This document shows, piece after piece, positions 17,688 through 27,193 of a DNA stretch of 64,000 nucleotides. Below the pieces are notes generated by a model. That model saw only the letters and a list, made by a program, of their open reading frames with translations. It did not search any database and was not told the origin of the DNA. This DNA is from Halalkalibacter akibai JCM 9157 (GTDB lineage Bacteria; Bacillota; Bacilli; Bacillales; Bacillaceae_D): assembly GCF_000513135.1 (NCBI RefSeq), contig NZ_BAUV01000016.1, forward strand, positions 1-64,000, given 5' to 3'. Numbering within the stretch: position 1 is the stretch's first letter; every line of letters begins with the position of its first letter. The translations under genes were made by a program, and so were the position numbers.

Positions 17688-19061
17688 TTGACTAAAAATA
17701 GCTTGCAAAATATATCACTAGTCGATTTAAAGAAGAATTTTCAGGAAGCTCATCTAGGGCTATCTAACCAAGAGGCACTGGAAGAAGCTAACCGTTGTTT
17801 GTACTGTTATGATGCTCCCTGTATCACCGCTTGTCCTACGGGAATAGATATACCGACCTTTATCAAGAAAATTGCAACAGGAAACCTAAAAGGGTCTGCT
17901 AAAACGATCATGACTTCTAATCCCGTTGGTGCAAGCTGTGCTAGAGTGTGTCCAACTGAAGAACTTTGTGAGGGTGCCTGTGTACTCAACCATTCTACCA
18001 AACCAATTATGATAGGAAACTTACAAAGATATGCAACTGATTGGGCAATAAAAAATGAACAAGTTTTATTTAAAGCTGGTCAAAAGAACGGTAAAACAGT
18101 AGCTATTGTGGGCGGGGGGCCTGCAGGCTTATCTGCGGCTCGTGAATTAGCTTTATTTGGTTATCAAGTAACCATTTTTGAGGCAGAAAAAGAAGCAGGT
18201 GGTTTAAATACGTATGGAATTGTTTCTTTTAGGTTACCTCAATCCATTTCTTTTTGGGAAGTAGAACAAGTTAAAAAACTAGATGTAAAGATTCAAACGA
18301 ACACAAAAGTAGGCATAGATATAGCTGTGACAGAGCTAACGGAAAATTTTGATGCTGTGATTCTTGCTGTTGGGATGTCAAGTGTTCCAAATCTCGGGAT
18401 TGATGGAGAAGAATTAGAAGGGGTATATGACGCGATTGATTTTGTGAAATCAACCAAGTCAGGTGAAATACCACATCACTTAGTTGGAAAGCGTGCTGTT
18501 GTTATTGGGGCAGGGAATACAGCTATTGATGGCGCAACATGTTCTGTTCGACTCGGAGCAGAAAATGTAAAAATATTATATCGAAGAACGGAAGCAGAAA
18601 TGACCGCGTATGATTTTGAATATGAATTTGCAAAGCAGGACGGCGTGGAATTCCGTTGGTTAACTGCACCTAAGCGAATTATCGGAGATGAAAATGGAAA
18701 AGTAAAGGCTATTGAATGCATTAAAATGAAGTTGACAGAGTCAACCGACGACGGTCGTAGACGCCCTGTACCGGTAGAAGGGTCCGAATTCACGTTACAG
18801 GTAGATGCAGTAATTAAAGCTATTGGACAATCAAGATATATCCAACTTATTGAGCAGTTTGGTTTGGAACATGAAGGCGGAGTTGTGAAAATCAATCAAG
18901 ATACGTTCCAAACATCTAATGAAAAAATTTACGCATGTGGTGATGTTATTTTTGGTAAAGGACAAGGAGAGGCAATGGTTGTCTCTGCAGCACAGCAGGG
19001 AAAAGATACAGCTTATGCAATTCACAGACAAATGTTTAAAAACCAAACAGAAACGGCGTAA
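17688..19061 (+). CDS. preT: NAD(P)-dependent dihydropyrimidine dehydrogenase, FAD/Fe-S subunit PreT
   Basis: A 457-residue glutamate-synthase-small-chain-like flavoprotein. The N-terminal Fe-S domain has CLYCYDAPCITACPTG and CARVCPTEELCEGAC. The FAD site is GGGPAGLSAARELA, the NAD(P)H site GAGNTAIDGA, and the C-terminal FAD segment ACGDVIFGKGQGEAM. It passes electrons from NAD(P)H to PreA for reduction of uracil or thymine to the dihydro form. The TTG at 17688 is chosen because AAGGAGG lies eight bases upstream and the family N-terminus starts there; the frame is open about 18 codons further upstream. preA follows after 30 bp. Confidence 0.92.
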   Translation: MTKNSLQNISLVDLKKNFQEAHLGLSNQEALEEANRCLYCYDAPCITACPTGIDIPTFIKKIATGNLKGSAKTIMTSNPVGASCARVCPTEELCEGACVLNHSTKPIMIGNLQRYATDWAIKNEQVLFKAGQKNGKTVAIVGGGPAGLSAARELALFGYQVTIFEAEKEAGGLNTYGIVSFRLPQSISFWEVEQVKKLDVKIQTNTKVGIDIAVTELTENFDAVILAVGMSSVPNLGIDGEELEGVYDAIDFVKSTKSGEIPHHLVGKRAVVIGAGNTAIDGATCSVRLGAENVKILYRRTEAEMTAYDFEYEFAKQDGVEFRWLTAPKRIIGDENGKVKAIECIKMKLTESTDDGRRRPVPVEGSEFTLQVDAVIKAIGQSRYIQLIEQFGLEHEGGVVKINQDTFQTSNEKIYACGDVIFGKGQGEAMVVSAAQQGKDTAYAIHRQMFKNQTETA

Positions 19062-19091
19062 TCAATATTTTTTCTTATAAGGAGGAATCTT

Positions 19092-20378
19092 ATGGCAGAC
19101 TTACGAATAAATCTTGCAGGCATTAAATCTCCTAATCCATTTTGGTTAGCTTCAGCACCACCTACTAATTCTGGTTATCAAGTTCAAAGAGCGTTTGAAG
19201 CAGGTTGGGGTGGAGCAGTTTGGAAGACTTTGGGTGACCCCATATTAAATGTATCGTCACGTTTTGCTGCTGTTGGCTTTAACGGTCAAAAGGTAGCTGG
19301 TTTTAATAACATTGAGTTAATTACTGACAGACCTCTTGAAGTCAATCTAAAAGAAATCTATGAAACTAAAAAGAGGTTTCCGGACCATGCCATTATCGCC
19401 TCTTTAATGGTTGAACCGAAACAAGAGAAGTGGCACGAAATTGTTAAGCGAGTTGAGGATGTCGGGGTTGATGGTCTTGAGCTAAACTTTGGGTGTCCTC
19501 ATGGTATGGCTGAAAGAGGAATGGGGGCGGCTTCAGGGCAAGTTCCAGATTTAGTTGAAAAACAAACCTATTGGGCAAAAGAAGTAGCTCAAACGCCTGT
19601 TATTGTAAAGTTAACGCCGAATATTACAGATATTACCGTTACTGCAGAAGCTGCCGTCCAAGGTGGAGCAGATGCCATAAGCATGATTAATACAATTAAT
19701 AGTCTTGCAGGGGTTGATATTCATACGTGGAATACGATTCCTCACGTTGCTGGAAAGGGAGCTCATGGTGGGTATTGTGGACCAGCAGTAAAGCCGATCG
19801 CTCTTAATATGGTAGCTGAATGTGCCCGTAATCCTAGAATTAATGTTCCGATTTCTGGAATTGGTGGGATTTCGAATTGGCAGGACACAGTAGAATATTT
19901 ATTGATGGGAGCTACTGGTGTTCAAATCTGTACGGCGGCTATGCACCACGGATTCCGTATAGTGGAAGACATGATTGATGGTCTATCCAACTATCTAGAT
20001 GAAAAAGGAATCGAATCAATTGACGGAATAATCGGAAAATCAGTGTCGCGTTATTCAGATTGGGGAAATTTAGATTTAAATTATAAAGTCGTAGCCAGAA
20101 TTAATACAGACGTTTGTATCAATTGCAATAAATGTCACATCGCTTGCGAAGATACGTCTCACCAATGTATTGACATGCTTAAGGACGATAAAGGTAAAGG
20201 TTACTTAAAAGTTGATGAAGATAATTGTGTAGGATGTAATCTCTGTTCAATCGTCTGTCCGGTTGATGGAGCGATTAATATGGTTGAATTACCTCATGAA
20301 CAACCACCGATGACATGGAATGAACGTCAAGCGGCTATTCAGGCAGTTCAGAGTTGTGAAGTAGATATAGGAAAGTGA
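19092..20378 (+). CDS. preA: NAD-dependent dihydropyrimidine dehydrogenase, catalytic subunit PreA
   Basis: A 428-residue protein. An FMN-binding dihydroorotate-dehydrogenase-like TIM barrel (residues about 1-310, with NFGCPHGMAERGMG and MINTINSLAGVD) is followed by a ferredoxin domain carrying two 4Fe-4S motifs, CINCNKCHIAC and CVGCNLCSIVC. It reduces uracil/thymine with electrons from PreT, the first step of the reductive pathway. In mammalian DPD the active-site loop contains a cysteine (ACGQ); here the aligned position is serine (AASGQ). The ribosome binding site is AAGGAGGAA. It is followed after 14 bp by dihydropyrimidinase. Confidence 0.93.
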   Translation: MADLRINLAGIKSPNPFWLASAPPTNSGYQVQRAFEAGWGGAVWKTLGDPILNVSSRFAAVGFNGQKVAGFNNIELITDRPLEVNLKEIYETKKRFPDHAIIASLMVEPKQEKWHEIVKRVEDVGVDGLELNFGCPHGMAERGMGAASGQVPDLVEKQTYWAKEVAQTPVIVKLTPNITDITVTAEAAVQGGADAISMINTINSLAGVDIHTWNTIPHVAGKGAHGGYCGPAVKPIALNMVAECARNPRINVPISGIGGISNWQDTVEYLLMGATGVQICTAAMHHGFRIVEDMIDGLSNYLDEKGIESIDGIIGKSVSRYSDWGNLDLNYKVVARINTDVCINCNKCHIACEDTSHQCIDMLKDDKGKGYLKVDEDNCVGCNLCSIVCPVDGAINMVELPHEQPPMTWNERQAAIQAVQSCEVDIGK

Positions 20379-20392
20379 TAGGAGGAGTTTTT

Positions 20393-21814
20393 ATGAAAAA
20401 AGTTATCAAAAATGGAGTTATTGTAACTGCAACAGATACGTACCAAGCAGATTTATTAATTGAAAATGGCAAGATTTCTAGCATTGGCCAGAATTTTAAT
20501 GAAACTGGGGCAGAAGTGGTTGATGCCAATGGATGCTATGTATTTCCTGGAGGGATAGATCCACATACCCACTTGGAAATGCCTTTTGGTGGAACTGTTT
20601 CCAAGGATGATTTTGAAACTGGAACAATTGCGGCAGCGTTTGGTGGGACAACAACAGTAATTGATTTTTGCTTAACTAATAAAGGTGAACCTTTAAAACA
20701 TGCGCTTCAAACATGGCATGCTAAGTCCAAGGATAAAGCGGTTATTGATTATGGGTTTCATTTAATGATTGGTGAGATGAATGAAGATGTTCTAGAAGAA
20801 CTTCCAACCATTATTAATGAAGAGGGGATCACATCTTTTAAAGTATTTATGGCTTATAAAAATGTTTTTCAAGCTGATGATGGCACTTTATTTAAAACAT
20901 TACTTGCAGCTAAAGAGCTTGGCGGTTTAGTAATGGTTCATGCTGAAAATGGCGATGTAATTGACTATTTAGTCAAGCAAGCTTTGGCAGAAGGGAAAAC
21001 GGATCCTATTTATCATGCTCTTACAAGACCACCTGAGGTAGAAGGCGAAGCAACTGGTAGAGCAGCAGAATTAACAGGCTTAGCGAATTCTCAATTGTAT
21101 GTTGTACATGTTTCTTGTGCGGAGGCAGCAAAGAAAATTGCAGAAGCAAGAAGAAGAGGGTTTGATGTGTGGGGAGAAACGTGCCCACAATATCTTGTTC
21201 TAGATAAGAGTTATTTAGAGAAGCCTGATTTTGAAGGAGCCAAATATGTCTGGTCTCCTCCACTTAGAGATAAATGGCATCAAGATGAATTATGGAATGC
21301 TCTTAGAACAGGAGACTTACAAACTTTAGGATCTGATCAATGCTCCTTTGATTTTAAAGGGCAAAAAGATTTAGGAAAGGGAGATTTCAGTAAAATTCCT
21401 AACGGTGGTCCGATAATTGAAGATAGAGTAAGCATTCTTTATTCTGAGGGGGTAAAAAAAGGAAGAATCACATTAAATCAATTTGTTGATATTACCTCAA
21501 CTAGAATTGCAAAATTGTTTGGTTTATATCCAAAAAAGGGGACAATTGCAGTTGGAACCGATGCTGATATTGTCATATTTGACCCGAATGTAGAAAGAAC
21601 GATTTCGGCTGAAACCCATCACATGGCAGCGGATTACAATCCCTTTGAAGGCATGAAAGTGACAGGAGAGCCTGTATCTGTGTTGTCACGTGGTGAATTT
21701 GTTATTCAAAATAAACAATTTGTAGGAAAACTTGGCCAAGGAAAGTATTTAAAAAGAGCAAAATACAATCTTAGTCAAACTGAACCAACGAAAAGCGATG
21801 AGTTGACGATTTAA
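20393..21814 (+). CDS. Dihydropyrimidinase (D-hydantoinase family)
   Basis: A 473-residue cyclic amidohydrolase. The binuclear metal site is visible: DPHTHLEM (two His), the lysine expected to be carboxylated in FKVFMAYK, His in MVHAEN, His in VVHVSCAEA and Asp in GSDQCSFD. It hydrolyses 5,6-dihydrouracil or dihydrothymine to the N-carbamoyl beta-amino acid. The ATG at 20393 follows AGGAGG, and the open frame upstream overlaps the preA stop. Its position after preTA supports dihydropyrimidine over other hydantoins as the natural substrate. Confidence 0.93.
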   Translation: MKKVIKNGVIVTATDTYQADLLIENGKISSIGQNFNETGAEVVDANGCYVFPGGIDPHTHLEMPFGGTVSKDDFETGTIAAAFGGTTTVIDFCLTNKGEPLKHALQTWHAKSKDKAVIDYGFHLMIGEMNEDVLEELPTIINEEGITSFKVFMAYKNVFQADDGTLFKTLLAAKELGGLVMVHAENGDVIDYLVKQALAEGKTDPIYHALTRPPEVEGEATGRAAELTGLANSQLYVVHVSCAEAAKKIAEARRRGFDVWGETCPQYLVLDKSYLEKPDFEGAKYVWSPPLRDKWHQDELWNALRTGDLQTLGSDQCSFDFKGQKDLGKGDFSKIPNGGPIIEDRVSILYSEGVKKGRITLNQFVDITSTRIAKLFGLYPKKGTIAVGTDADIVIFDPNVERTISAETHHMAADYNPFEGMKVTGEPVSVLSRGEFVIQNKQFVGKLGQGKYLKRAKYNLSQTEPTKSDELTI

Positions 21815-21948
21815 TGAGGAGATGATTGCTTGATTAGATATAGTTAATTTAATATCAGCACAAGCAATTGTCTTTACCCAAATCCAAACCCAAACGCCAA
21901 CTACTGTTTAAGTGGATATGAAAAAATTTAAGGGTAAAGGGTGATACG

Positions 21949-23421
21949 ATGAAGGAAAAACAAAATCATTTAAAATCTCCAGATTTATTACCGATTCCGC
22001 ATAGTGGAAAGAAGATTGGAACGTTTGGGTTTGCATTTATTTGGGTTGGAATGGCCGTCGTCTTAGCAGCTTTTGCAATTGGGGGCTCAGGTGTCCAGAG
22101 TCTCTCACTCGGTTGGGTTATTTTAGCAACGATTATAGGGTCGATAGCTATTGGGCTTTTTATGACAATGACTGGAGACATTGGGGTTGAACATGGACTC
22201 TCGTTTCCAGTTTACTTAAGAGCTCCATTTGGAACAATGGGTACTCATATACCATCGGTCATAAGGGGATTTGTAGCTTCCTGTTGGTTTGGGATTAACA
22301 CCTATTTTGGTTCAACAGCTATGAATGGTATTTTGTTTGTTTTATTTGGTTTTGATAATTGGTTTGTCTGTTTTCTAGTATTTGCTACACTTCAAATCGT
22401 TAATACATCACTAGGAATTAAAGCGGTAGAGCGCTTTGCTGATTTGGCAGCACCTATAATTATTATTATATCTGGATGGATGTACATGACTTTATCAGAT
22501 CAAGCTTTATCACAAGGCCGCGATGTATGGGCTTGGATAGAGAGTCCAGTGACAGGTGGAGCTGCTGTTACAGCATTTATAGTAGTGATTATGAGTAATA
22601 TGGGATTTTGGGGCACCTTAGCGGCCGACATGCCGTCTATTTCCCGCTTTATTAAAGCACCGAAACATGAGAGAAGTTGGATTAAGCGAAATAAATCACA
22701 AATCGTTGGTAGTTTGATTGCTTTACCAATAACTCAAACATTCATGGTAGTAATTGGTGCGGTTTCTTATATTGCAGTTTCTAATTACGACCCGGTTGTT
22801 GCTCTTCAGCAGGCTGCGAGTGGCTTAGTGCTTGGTGTTTTATTACTTATGATTGTATTTGCACAATGGTCTACTAACATCTCTGCAAATTTAATTCCGG
22901 CTGCGACAATTTTTTCAAACGTGGGAGGCCCTAAAGTTCCATTTTGGGCAGGGGTTGTTGCTGCGGGCTTAGTTGGTACTCTCGTTCAACCTTGGAGTTT
23001 ATTTGATATTATCATTCCAGCCTTATTAATTGTTGGTGGTATCTTATCTGCCATTGTAGGTATATTAATAGCCGACTATTACCTTATTCGTAAACGTCGT
23101 GTTAATGTTCCAGACTTATATAACAAAGAAGGTCAATATAAGTATATGAATGGCTTTAATTTAGCTGGTTTTATTGCTTTTATCTTAGGAGGCACGGCAT
23201 CTTATTTTCTAGCAAACTATTCGTTCGTTGTTGGATTTGTAGTAGGGTTATGCTCCTATTATTACCTAGCGAAATATTGGTGGTTTGAAAAATATAAACA
23301 GGCTGAACTAGAGGATCCGAATGATCAGAAATACTTAGGTATAACAGTAGGTAGAGATTGGGTAATACCTGAAGAAGATGATGCAATGATTGAGCAAAGA
23401 TCGTCAAGAGAAGTGAAATAG
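21949..23421 (+). CDS. NCS1-family nucleobase permease (uracil/cytosine/allantoin type)
   Basis: A 490-residue membrane protein with about twelve predicted helices and NCS1 features: an N-terminal helix with FGFAFIWVGMAV, LSFPVYLRAPFG in helix 2 and the NMGFWGTLAADMPSISRF segment. It probably imports uracil or a related pyrimidine, given its place between dihydropyrimidinase and the PucR-type regulator. It starts 134 bp after dihydropyrimidinase behind AAAGGGTGAT. A CTTTACCC stretch in that gap is complementary to the base run overlapping this ribosome binding site. The exact nucleobase cannot be told from sequence alone. Confidence 0.88.
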   Translation: MKEKQNHLKSPDLLPIPHSGKKIGTFGFAFIWVGMAVVLAAFAIGGSGVQSLSLGWVILATIIGSIAIGLFMTMTGDIGVEHGLSFPVYLRAPFGTMGTHIPSVIRGFVASCWFGINTYFGSTAMNGILFVLFGFDNWFVCFLVFATLQIVNTSLGIKAVERFADLAAPIIIIISGWMYMTLSDQALSQGRDVWAWIESPVTGGAAVTAFIVVIMSNMGFWGTLAADMPSISRFIKAPKHERSWIKRNKSQIVGSLIALPITQTFMVVIGAVSYIAVSNYDPVVALQQAASGLVLGVLLLMIVFAQWSTNISANLIPAATIFSNVGGPKVPFWAGVVAAGLVGTLVQPWSLFDIIIPALLIVGGILSAIVGILIADYYLIRKRRVNVPDLYNKEGQYKYMNGFNLAGFIAFILGGTASYFLANYSFVVGFVVGLCSYYYLAKYWWFEKYKQAELEDPNDQKYLGITVGRDWVIPEEDDAMIEQRSSREVK

Positions 23422-23441
23422 CTAGTAGGAAGGGGTTCTGT

Positions 23442-23675
23442 ATGTCTGATTATCAGGATTTCATTGCAGAAAGAGAGCAAATAGATTTTCTAATCGAACA
23501 AGGATACCAAATCAAGTCAGTAACTGAAAATTTGAGCGGTGCATTCGTTGATTTTGAATTAGTGACACCTGATCCGAATGGTTATAAAGAGCCAATTGAA
23601 CGTTTGCATCTTTTAACTGCTGATGCTAGAAAGTATTTTAGCTCGCTGATTATTGCCCAGAAGAAATTAAGTTAA
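23442..23675 (+). CDS. Small conserved-looking hypothetical protein in the pyrimidine operon
   Basis: A 77-residue soluble, acidic protein (starts MSDYQDFIAERE, ends KKLS), not recognised. It lies 20 bp after the permease behind AAGGGG and before the operon terminator, so it is very likely expressed with the pathway. No signal peptide, membrane segment or cysteine motif is visible. The helical N-terminus followed by VDFELVTP and ERLHLLTADARKYF suggests a compact alpha/beta domain. An accessory role for the dehydrogenase or the permease is possible but not shown. Confidence 0.75.
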   Translation: MSDYQDFIAEREQIDFLIEQGYQIKSVTENLSGAFVDFELVTPDPNGYKEPIERLHLLTADARKYFSSLIIAQKKLS

Positions 23676-23734
23676 GTTAATCTTTCCAAAGAAGGTGTTA
23701 TATATCATATTAGATTATATAGATTTCGCATTAA

Positions 23735-23777
23735 GATGTAACAAAGTTCATAGGAACTTTTGTTACATCTTTTTTTG
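23735..23777 (+). terminator. Rho-independent terminator of the pyrimidine operon
   Basis: GATGTAACAAAGTTC pairs with GAACTTTTGTTACATC (one bulge) and is followed by seven T residues. Confidence 0.88.
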
Positions 23778-23865
23778 GAAAAATTAGTTACAAGTACAAG
23801 ATTCATATTATAATGAATATAGATTAATATATGTTTGCCGATAAGACAGTAAAGGAAGTGAATGA

Positions 23866-25479
23866 ATGCAATCAATCACCATTACTGAAATATTAAAGCG
23901 GAAGCATTTTGAAAAAGCAGAAGTAGTTGCTGGTACAAGTGGCCTACATAAAAATGTAAAATGGGTCCATGTCGTTGAAGTAATCGCGATTAAGAAGTTG
24001 TTGAATGGTCACGAGCTAATTCTAACAACTGGTTTGGGCTGGAAAGAAAATAAAGCATTATTCAAATCATTTTTAACTCAATTAATAGAAAGCAATGCAA
24101 CAGGGTTATGCATTGAAGTTAGTTCGCACACCTCTTTTATTCCTCAAGATATAATAGATCTTGCAAATGAACATCAATTTCCAATTATCCTCTTTCATGA
24201 AGAGGTGCCGTTTGTACAAATTACGCAGGATATCCATTCACTCTTAATTAACCATCAATACAGATTGATCTCAGATCTAGAAAACTACTCTCAGAACCTA
24301 AACAAAAAATTACTCGAAGTTAATAATCATAAAGAAATTCTTGTCTTTTTTCAGACTTTTCTAAATGTACAAGTGGTTGCTTTCTTTGATGAAGAAACGA
24401 TCCTTTTACCAGAGCTCCCAACTAAAGAAAGGTGGAACTTAATAGAAAAGATTAAAAATAACCAACAAAGTAGTTTTAAGTATATGGCAAGCCAATCTGT
24501 TCAGGTTCTAGAAAATCACTTTGCAGAACTTGTTATTTTAACAGAAGATCGAGAAATAAATGAATTTGATCTTTTAATACTCGACCGGACGACTACTGCT
24601 CTTGCTCAACATTTCTTAAGAGATTTATACGTAGAAGAAAAAAGAAGACTTGAGGAAACAGAATGGATGATAGATTGGCTTGATGGGCTTCATAATAACG
24701 TTGAAATTAAAGAACACCTTTCATATTTAGAACCAGGATTAAAATTAAACGGGGGAGTGGTTTGTGCGTGTAAATGGCAATCAACAGATCACTCAACAGC
24801 AACCACTTTAGATAAAACGTATTTTAAGCTTCTTTTCCGAACCATTTTTGAACAACAAGGCTTTTATGTTTTTTCTATCGAGGTAAAGCATCATATCATT
24901 TTCATTCTAGGGAATCAGAGGCCTTTAAAATCATGGAAACAAAGAGTGGAAGAAGCGTTTAAACGATTTGAAAAAGTTGACTATAATCAGAAGTTAAAAG
25001 CAGCAAATATCTCTTTTGGCATCGGAAAGTTTGTTAAGCAGTTGAATGAGATACATAGTAGTTATAAGTCTGCAAAAGAAACATTGTTGTTTCAGAAAAT
25101 GCTAACCAAAGATGGACAAAGCTATTTTTATGAAGATTTACACATGTACCGGATCATGTCCTTGTTAAATAAACACAGTGATTTACAAGAAATCGTTCTA
25201 GAATATTTACAACCTGTTATTGACTATGACAACAAATTCAATGGCAAGTTAGTTGAAACTTTGAAAACGTATTTAGCTTGTAATGGTTCAAAACAAGAAA
25301 CAGCCAAAAAGTTATTTGTAGTAAGACAGACGATGTACCATCGAATAGAAAAACTTGAAACACTTCTCGGGAAAGATTTTATGAGCTCGGAGAAACGCTT
25401 GGCAATTGAGTTCATGCTATTAGCTTATGAGTATCTAAATACAACTGAACGATACACGAAAGCATTACCAGATCTGTGA
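23866..25479 (+). CDS. PucR/CdaR-family transcriptional regulator
   Basis: A 537-residue regulator. Residues about 8-125 form the PucR N-terminal sensing domain (LILTTGLGW, ATGLCIEVSSHT). A GGDEF-like central region follows, and a C-terminal PucR helix-turn-helix reads NGSKQETAKKLFVVRQTMYHR. Members control purine, allantoin, pyrimidine or amino-acid catabolism as activators. It lies between the pyrimidine genes and the beta-alanine genes, each unit with its own terminator, so it probably activates both. The ATG is preceded by AAAGGAAG. Confidence 0.88.
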   Translation: MQSITITEILKRKHFEKAEVVAGTSGLHKNVKWVHVVEVIAIKKLLNGHELILTTGLGWKENKALFKSFLTQLIESNATGLCIEVSSHTSFIPQDIIDLANEHQFPIILFHEEVPFVQITQDIHSLLINHQYRLISDLENYSQNLNKKLLEVNNHKEILVFFQTFLNVQVVAFFDEETILLPELPTKERWNLIEKIKNNQQSSFKYMASQSVQVLENHFAELVILTEDREINEFDLLILDRTTTALAQHFLRDLYVEEKRRLEETEWMIDWLDGLHNNVEIKEHLSYLEPGLKLNGGVVCACKWQSTDHSTATTLDKTYFKLLFRTIFEQQGFYVFSIEVKHHIIFILGNQRPLKSWKQRVEEAFKRFEKVDYNQKLKAANISFGIGKFVKQLNEIHSSYKSAKETLLFQKMLTKDGQSYFYEDLHMYRIMSLLNKHSDLQEIVLEYLQPVIDYDNKFNGKLVETLKTYLACNGSKQETAKKLFVVRQTMYHRIEKLETLLGKDFMSSEKRLAIEFMLLAYEYLNTTERYTKALPDL

Positions 25480-25480
25480 A

Positions 25481-25523
25481 AGGTTGTTCCAAGGTTTTAA
25501 AAACTTTGGGGCAACCTTTTTTT
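25481..25523 (+). terminator. Rho-independent terminator
   Basis: AGGTTGTTCCAAGGTTTT pairs with AAAACTTTGGGGCAACCT, then a T-run. The GGTTGTTCCAA core resembles the terminators at 50771 and 53471. Confidence 0.88.
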
Positions 25524-25684
25524 AGTCTGAAAATAAGTTGATTTGTAGATTAAACGTTAAGACTGTTCATTTTGTGGAAAAAAAAGACTTAGTTATTTGA
25601 CAAAACGTCTAATGATAGCTGTTTAGGAACAAGAGATAATACTTATAAGAGATAAGTAATTTAAGAGAAATGGGAGGCTAAATC

Positions 25685-27151
25685 ATGACCGTAATAAAAA
25701 GACAAACGAATGTGTTGAAAAATTATATTAATGGACAATGGGTAAATGCAAACAGTGGAGAAACATTAGATGTCATCAATCCTGCTACGAATGAGGTACT
25801 CGCTAGTGTTCCAGTTTCATCGACCACTGATGTAGATCAAGCCGTGAAAGCGGCAACAGAAGCTTTTCAAACTTGGAAGAACACACCAGTACCAAAGCGA
25901 GCGAGAATATTGTTCAAATTTCATACATTACTATCAGATCACCATGATGAACTTGCGAAGCTGATTGTGCTAGAAAATGGTAAAGCATTTAAAGAAGCAC
26001 ACGGTGAAGTACAAAGAGGAATAGAGTGTGTAGAATTTGCTGCTGGAGCACCGACGTTAATGATGGGTGAAACATTATCTGGCATAGCAGAAGAAATAGA
26101 TTCAGAGATGTTCCGTTACCCATTAGGGGTTATCGGTGGAATCACACCTTTTAACTTCCCAATGATGGTTCCATTATGGATGTTCCCGTTAGCGATTGCA
26201 TGTGGTAATACATTTGTCTTAAAACCATCTGAGCGAACACCAATGTTAGCAAATAAACTTGTTGAATTGTTTACTCAAGCCGGAGCTCCGGCAGGTGTTT
26301 TAAATGTTGTTCATGGAGCACATGATGTAGTAAACGGCTTACTCGATCACGAAGATATAAAAGCGATCTCGTTTGTTGGCTCTCAGCCAGTAGCGAAATA
26401 TGTATATGAGCGTGCTGCTGCAAATGGGAAACGTGTGCAAGCGCTATCAGGAGCAAAAAACCACCATATTGTGATGCCAGACGCTGACATTTCAAAAGCA
26501 GTTACGCACATTATTGCCTCTGCATACGGAAGTGCAGGACAACGTTGTATGGCTTGTAGTGCGGTTGTTGTGATTGGAGATGGCGATCAATTTGTGGAAG
26601 AGTTGAAATCAAGAGCTGATGAGTTAGTTATCGGAAGTGGTTTAGAAGATGACGTTCTTCTCACTCCTGTTATTCGCGACTCACATCGTACCAAAGTTTT
26701 AGAGTATATCATTAAAGGTCAAGAAGAAGGAGCGGCACTTATTCGAGATGGTCGTAAAGAGATGGATGAAATGACCACTGGAAATTTTCTTGGTCCGACC
26801 ATTTTTGATTATGTAACACCTGATATGACGATTGCAAAAGAAGAAATTTTTGCTCCTGTCGTTAGCTTACTTAGAGCAGACAGTTTAGATGAAGGATTAG
26901 ATTACATTAGAAAATCCAGATATGGCAATGGTGCAACCATTTACACGAAAGATGCAAAAGCAATCCGTAAGTTTCGAGAAGAAGCAGATGCAGGAATGTT
27001 AGGGGTTAATGTAGGGGTTCCTGCGACAATGGCCTTCTTCCCGTTTTCTGGTTGGAAAGATTCTTTCTACGGTGATCTCCATGTAAACGGTAAAGATGGT
27101 GTTAACTTTTTCACTCGTAAAAAAATGATTACATCAAGGTATGATTTTTAA
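25685..27151 (+). CDS. mmsA: CoA-acylating methylmalonate/malonate-semialdehyde dehydrogenase
   Basis: A 488-residue aldehyde dehydrogenase of the MmsA/IolA type. The N-terminus ([23 protein letters not shown]), [15 protein letters not shown] and the catalytic Cys in AGQRCMAC match this CoA-dependent branch. It converts malonate semialdehyde to acetyl-CoA (or methylmalonate semialdehyde to propionyl-CoA) with NAD+. The aminotransferase next door would supply malonate semialdehyde from beta-alanine, so this is the last step of uracil breakdown rather than inositol catabolism here. A GGGAGG site precedes the ATG. Confidence 0.92.
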   Translation: MTVIKRQTNVLKNYINGQWVNANSGETLDVINPATNEVLASVPVSSTTDVDQAVKAATEAFQTWKNTPVPKRARILFKFHTLLSDHHDELAKLIVLENGKAFKEAHGEVQRGIECVEFAAGAPTLMMGETLSGIAEEIDSEMFRYPLGVIGGITPFNFPMMVPLWMFPLAIACGNTFVLKPSERTPMLANKLVELFTQAGAPAGVLNVVHGAHDVVNGLLDHEDIKAISFVGSQPVAKYVYERAAANGKRVQALSGAKNHHIVMPDADISKAVTHIIASAYGSAGQRCMACSAVVVIGDGDQFVEELKSRADELVIGSGLEDDVLLTPVIRDSHRTKVLEYIIKGQEEGAALIRDGRKEMDEMTTGNFLGPTIFDYVTPDMTIAKEEIFAPVVSLLRADSLDEGLDYIRKSRYGNGATIYTKDAKAIRKFREEADAGMLGVNVGVPATMAFFPFSGWKDSFYGDLHVNGKDGVNFFTRKKMITSRYDF

Positions 27152-27193
27152 TTTTAATTTATATGATGTAGAAGCTAGAGAGGAGGAGCAACA

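Noticed and set aside
18476-18895. 139-codon minus-strand frame inside preT
   Set aside because: Mirror frame of a strongly conserved coding region; no ribosome binding site or family signature.
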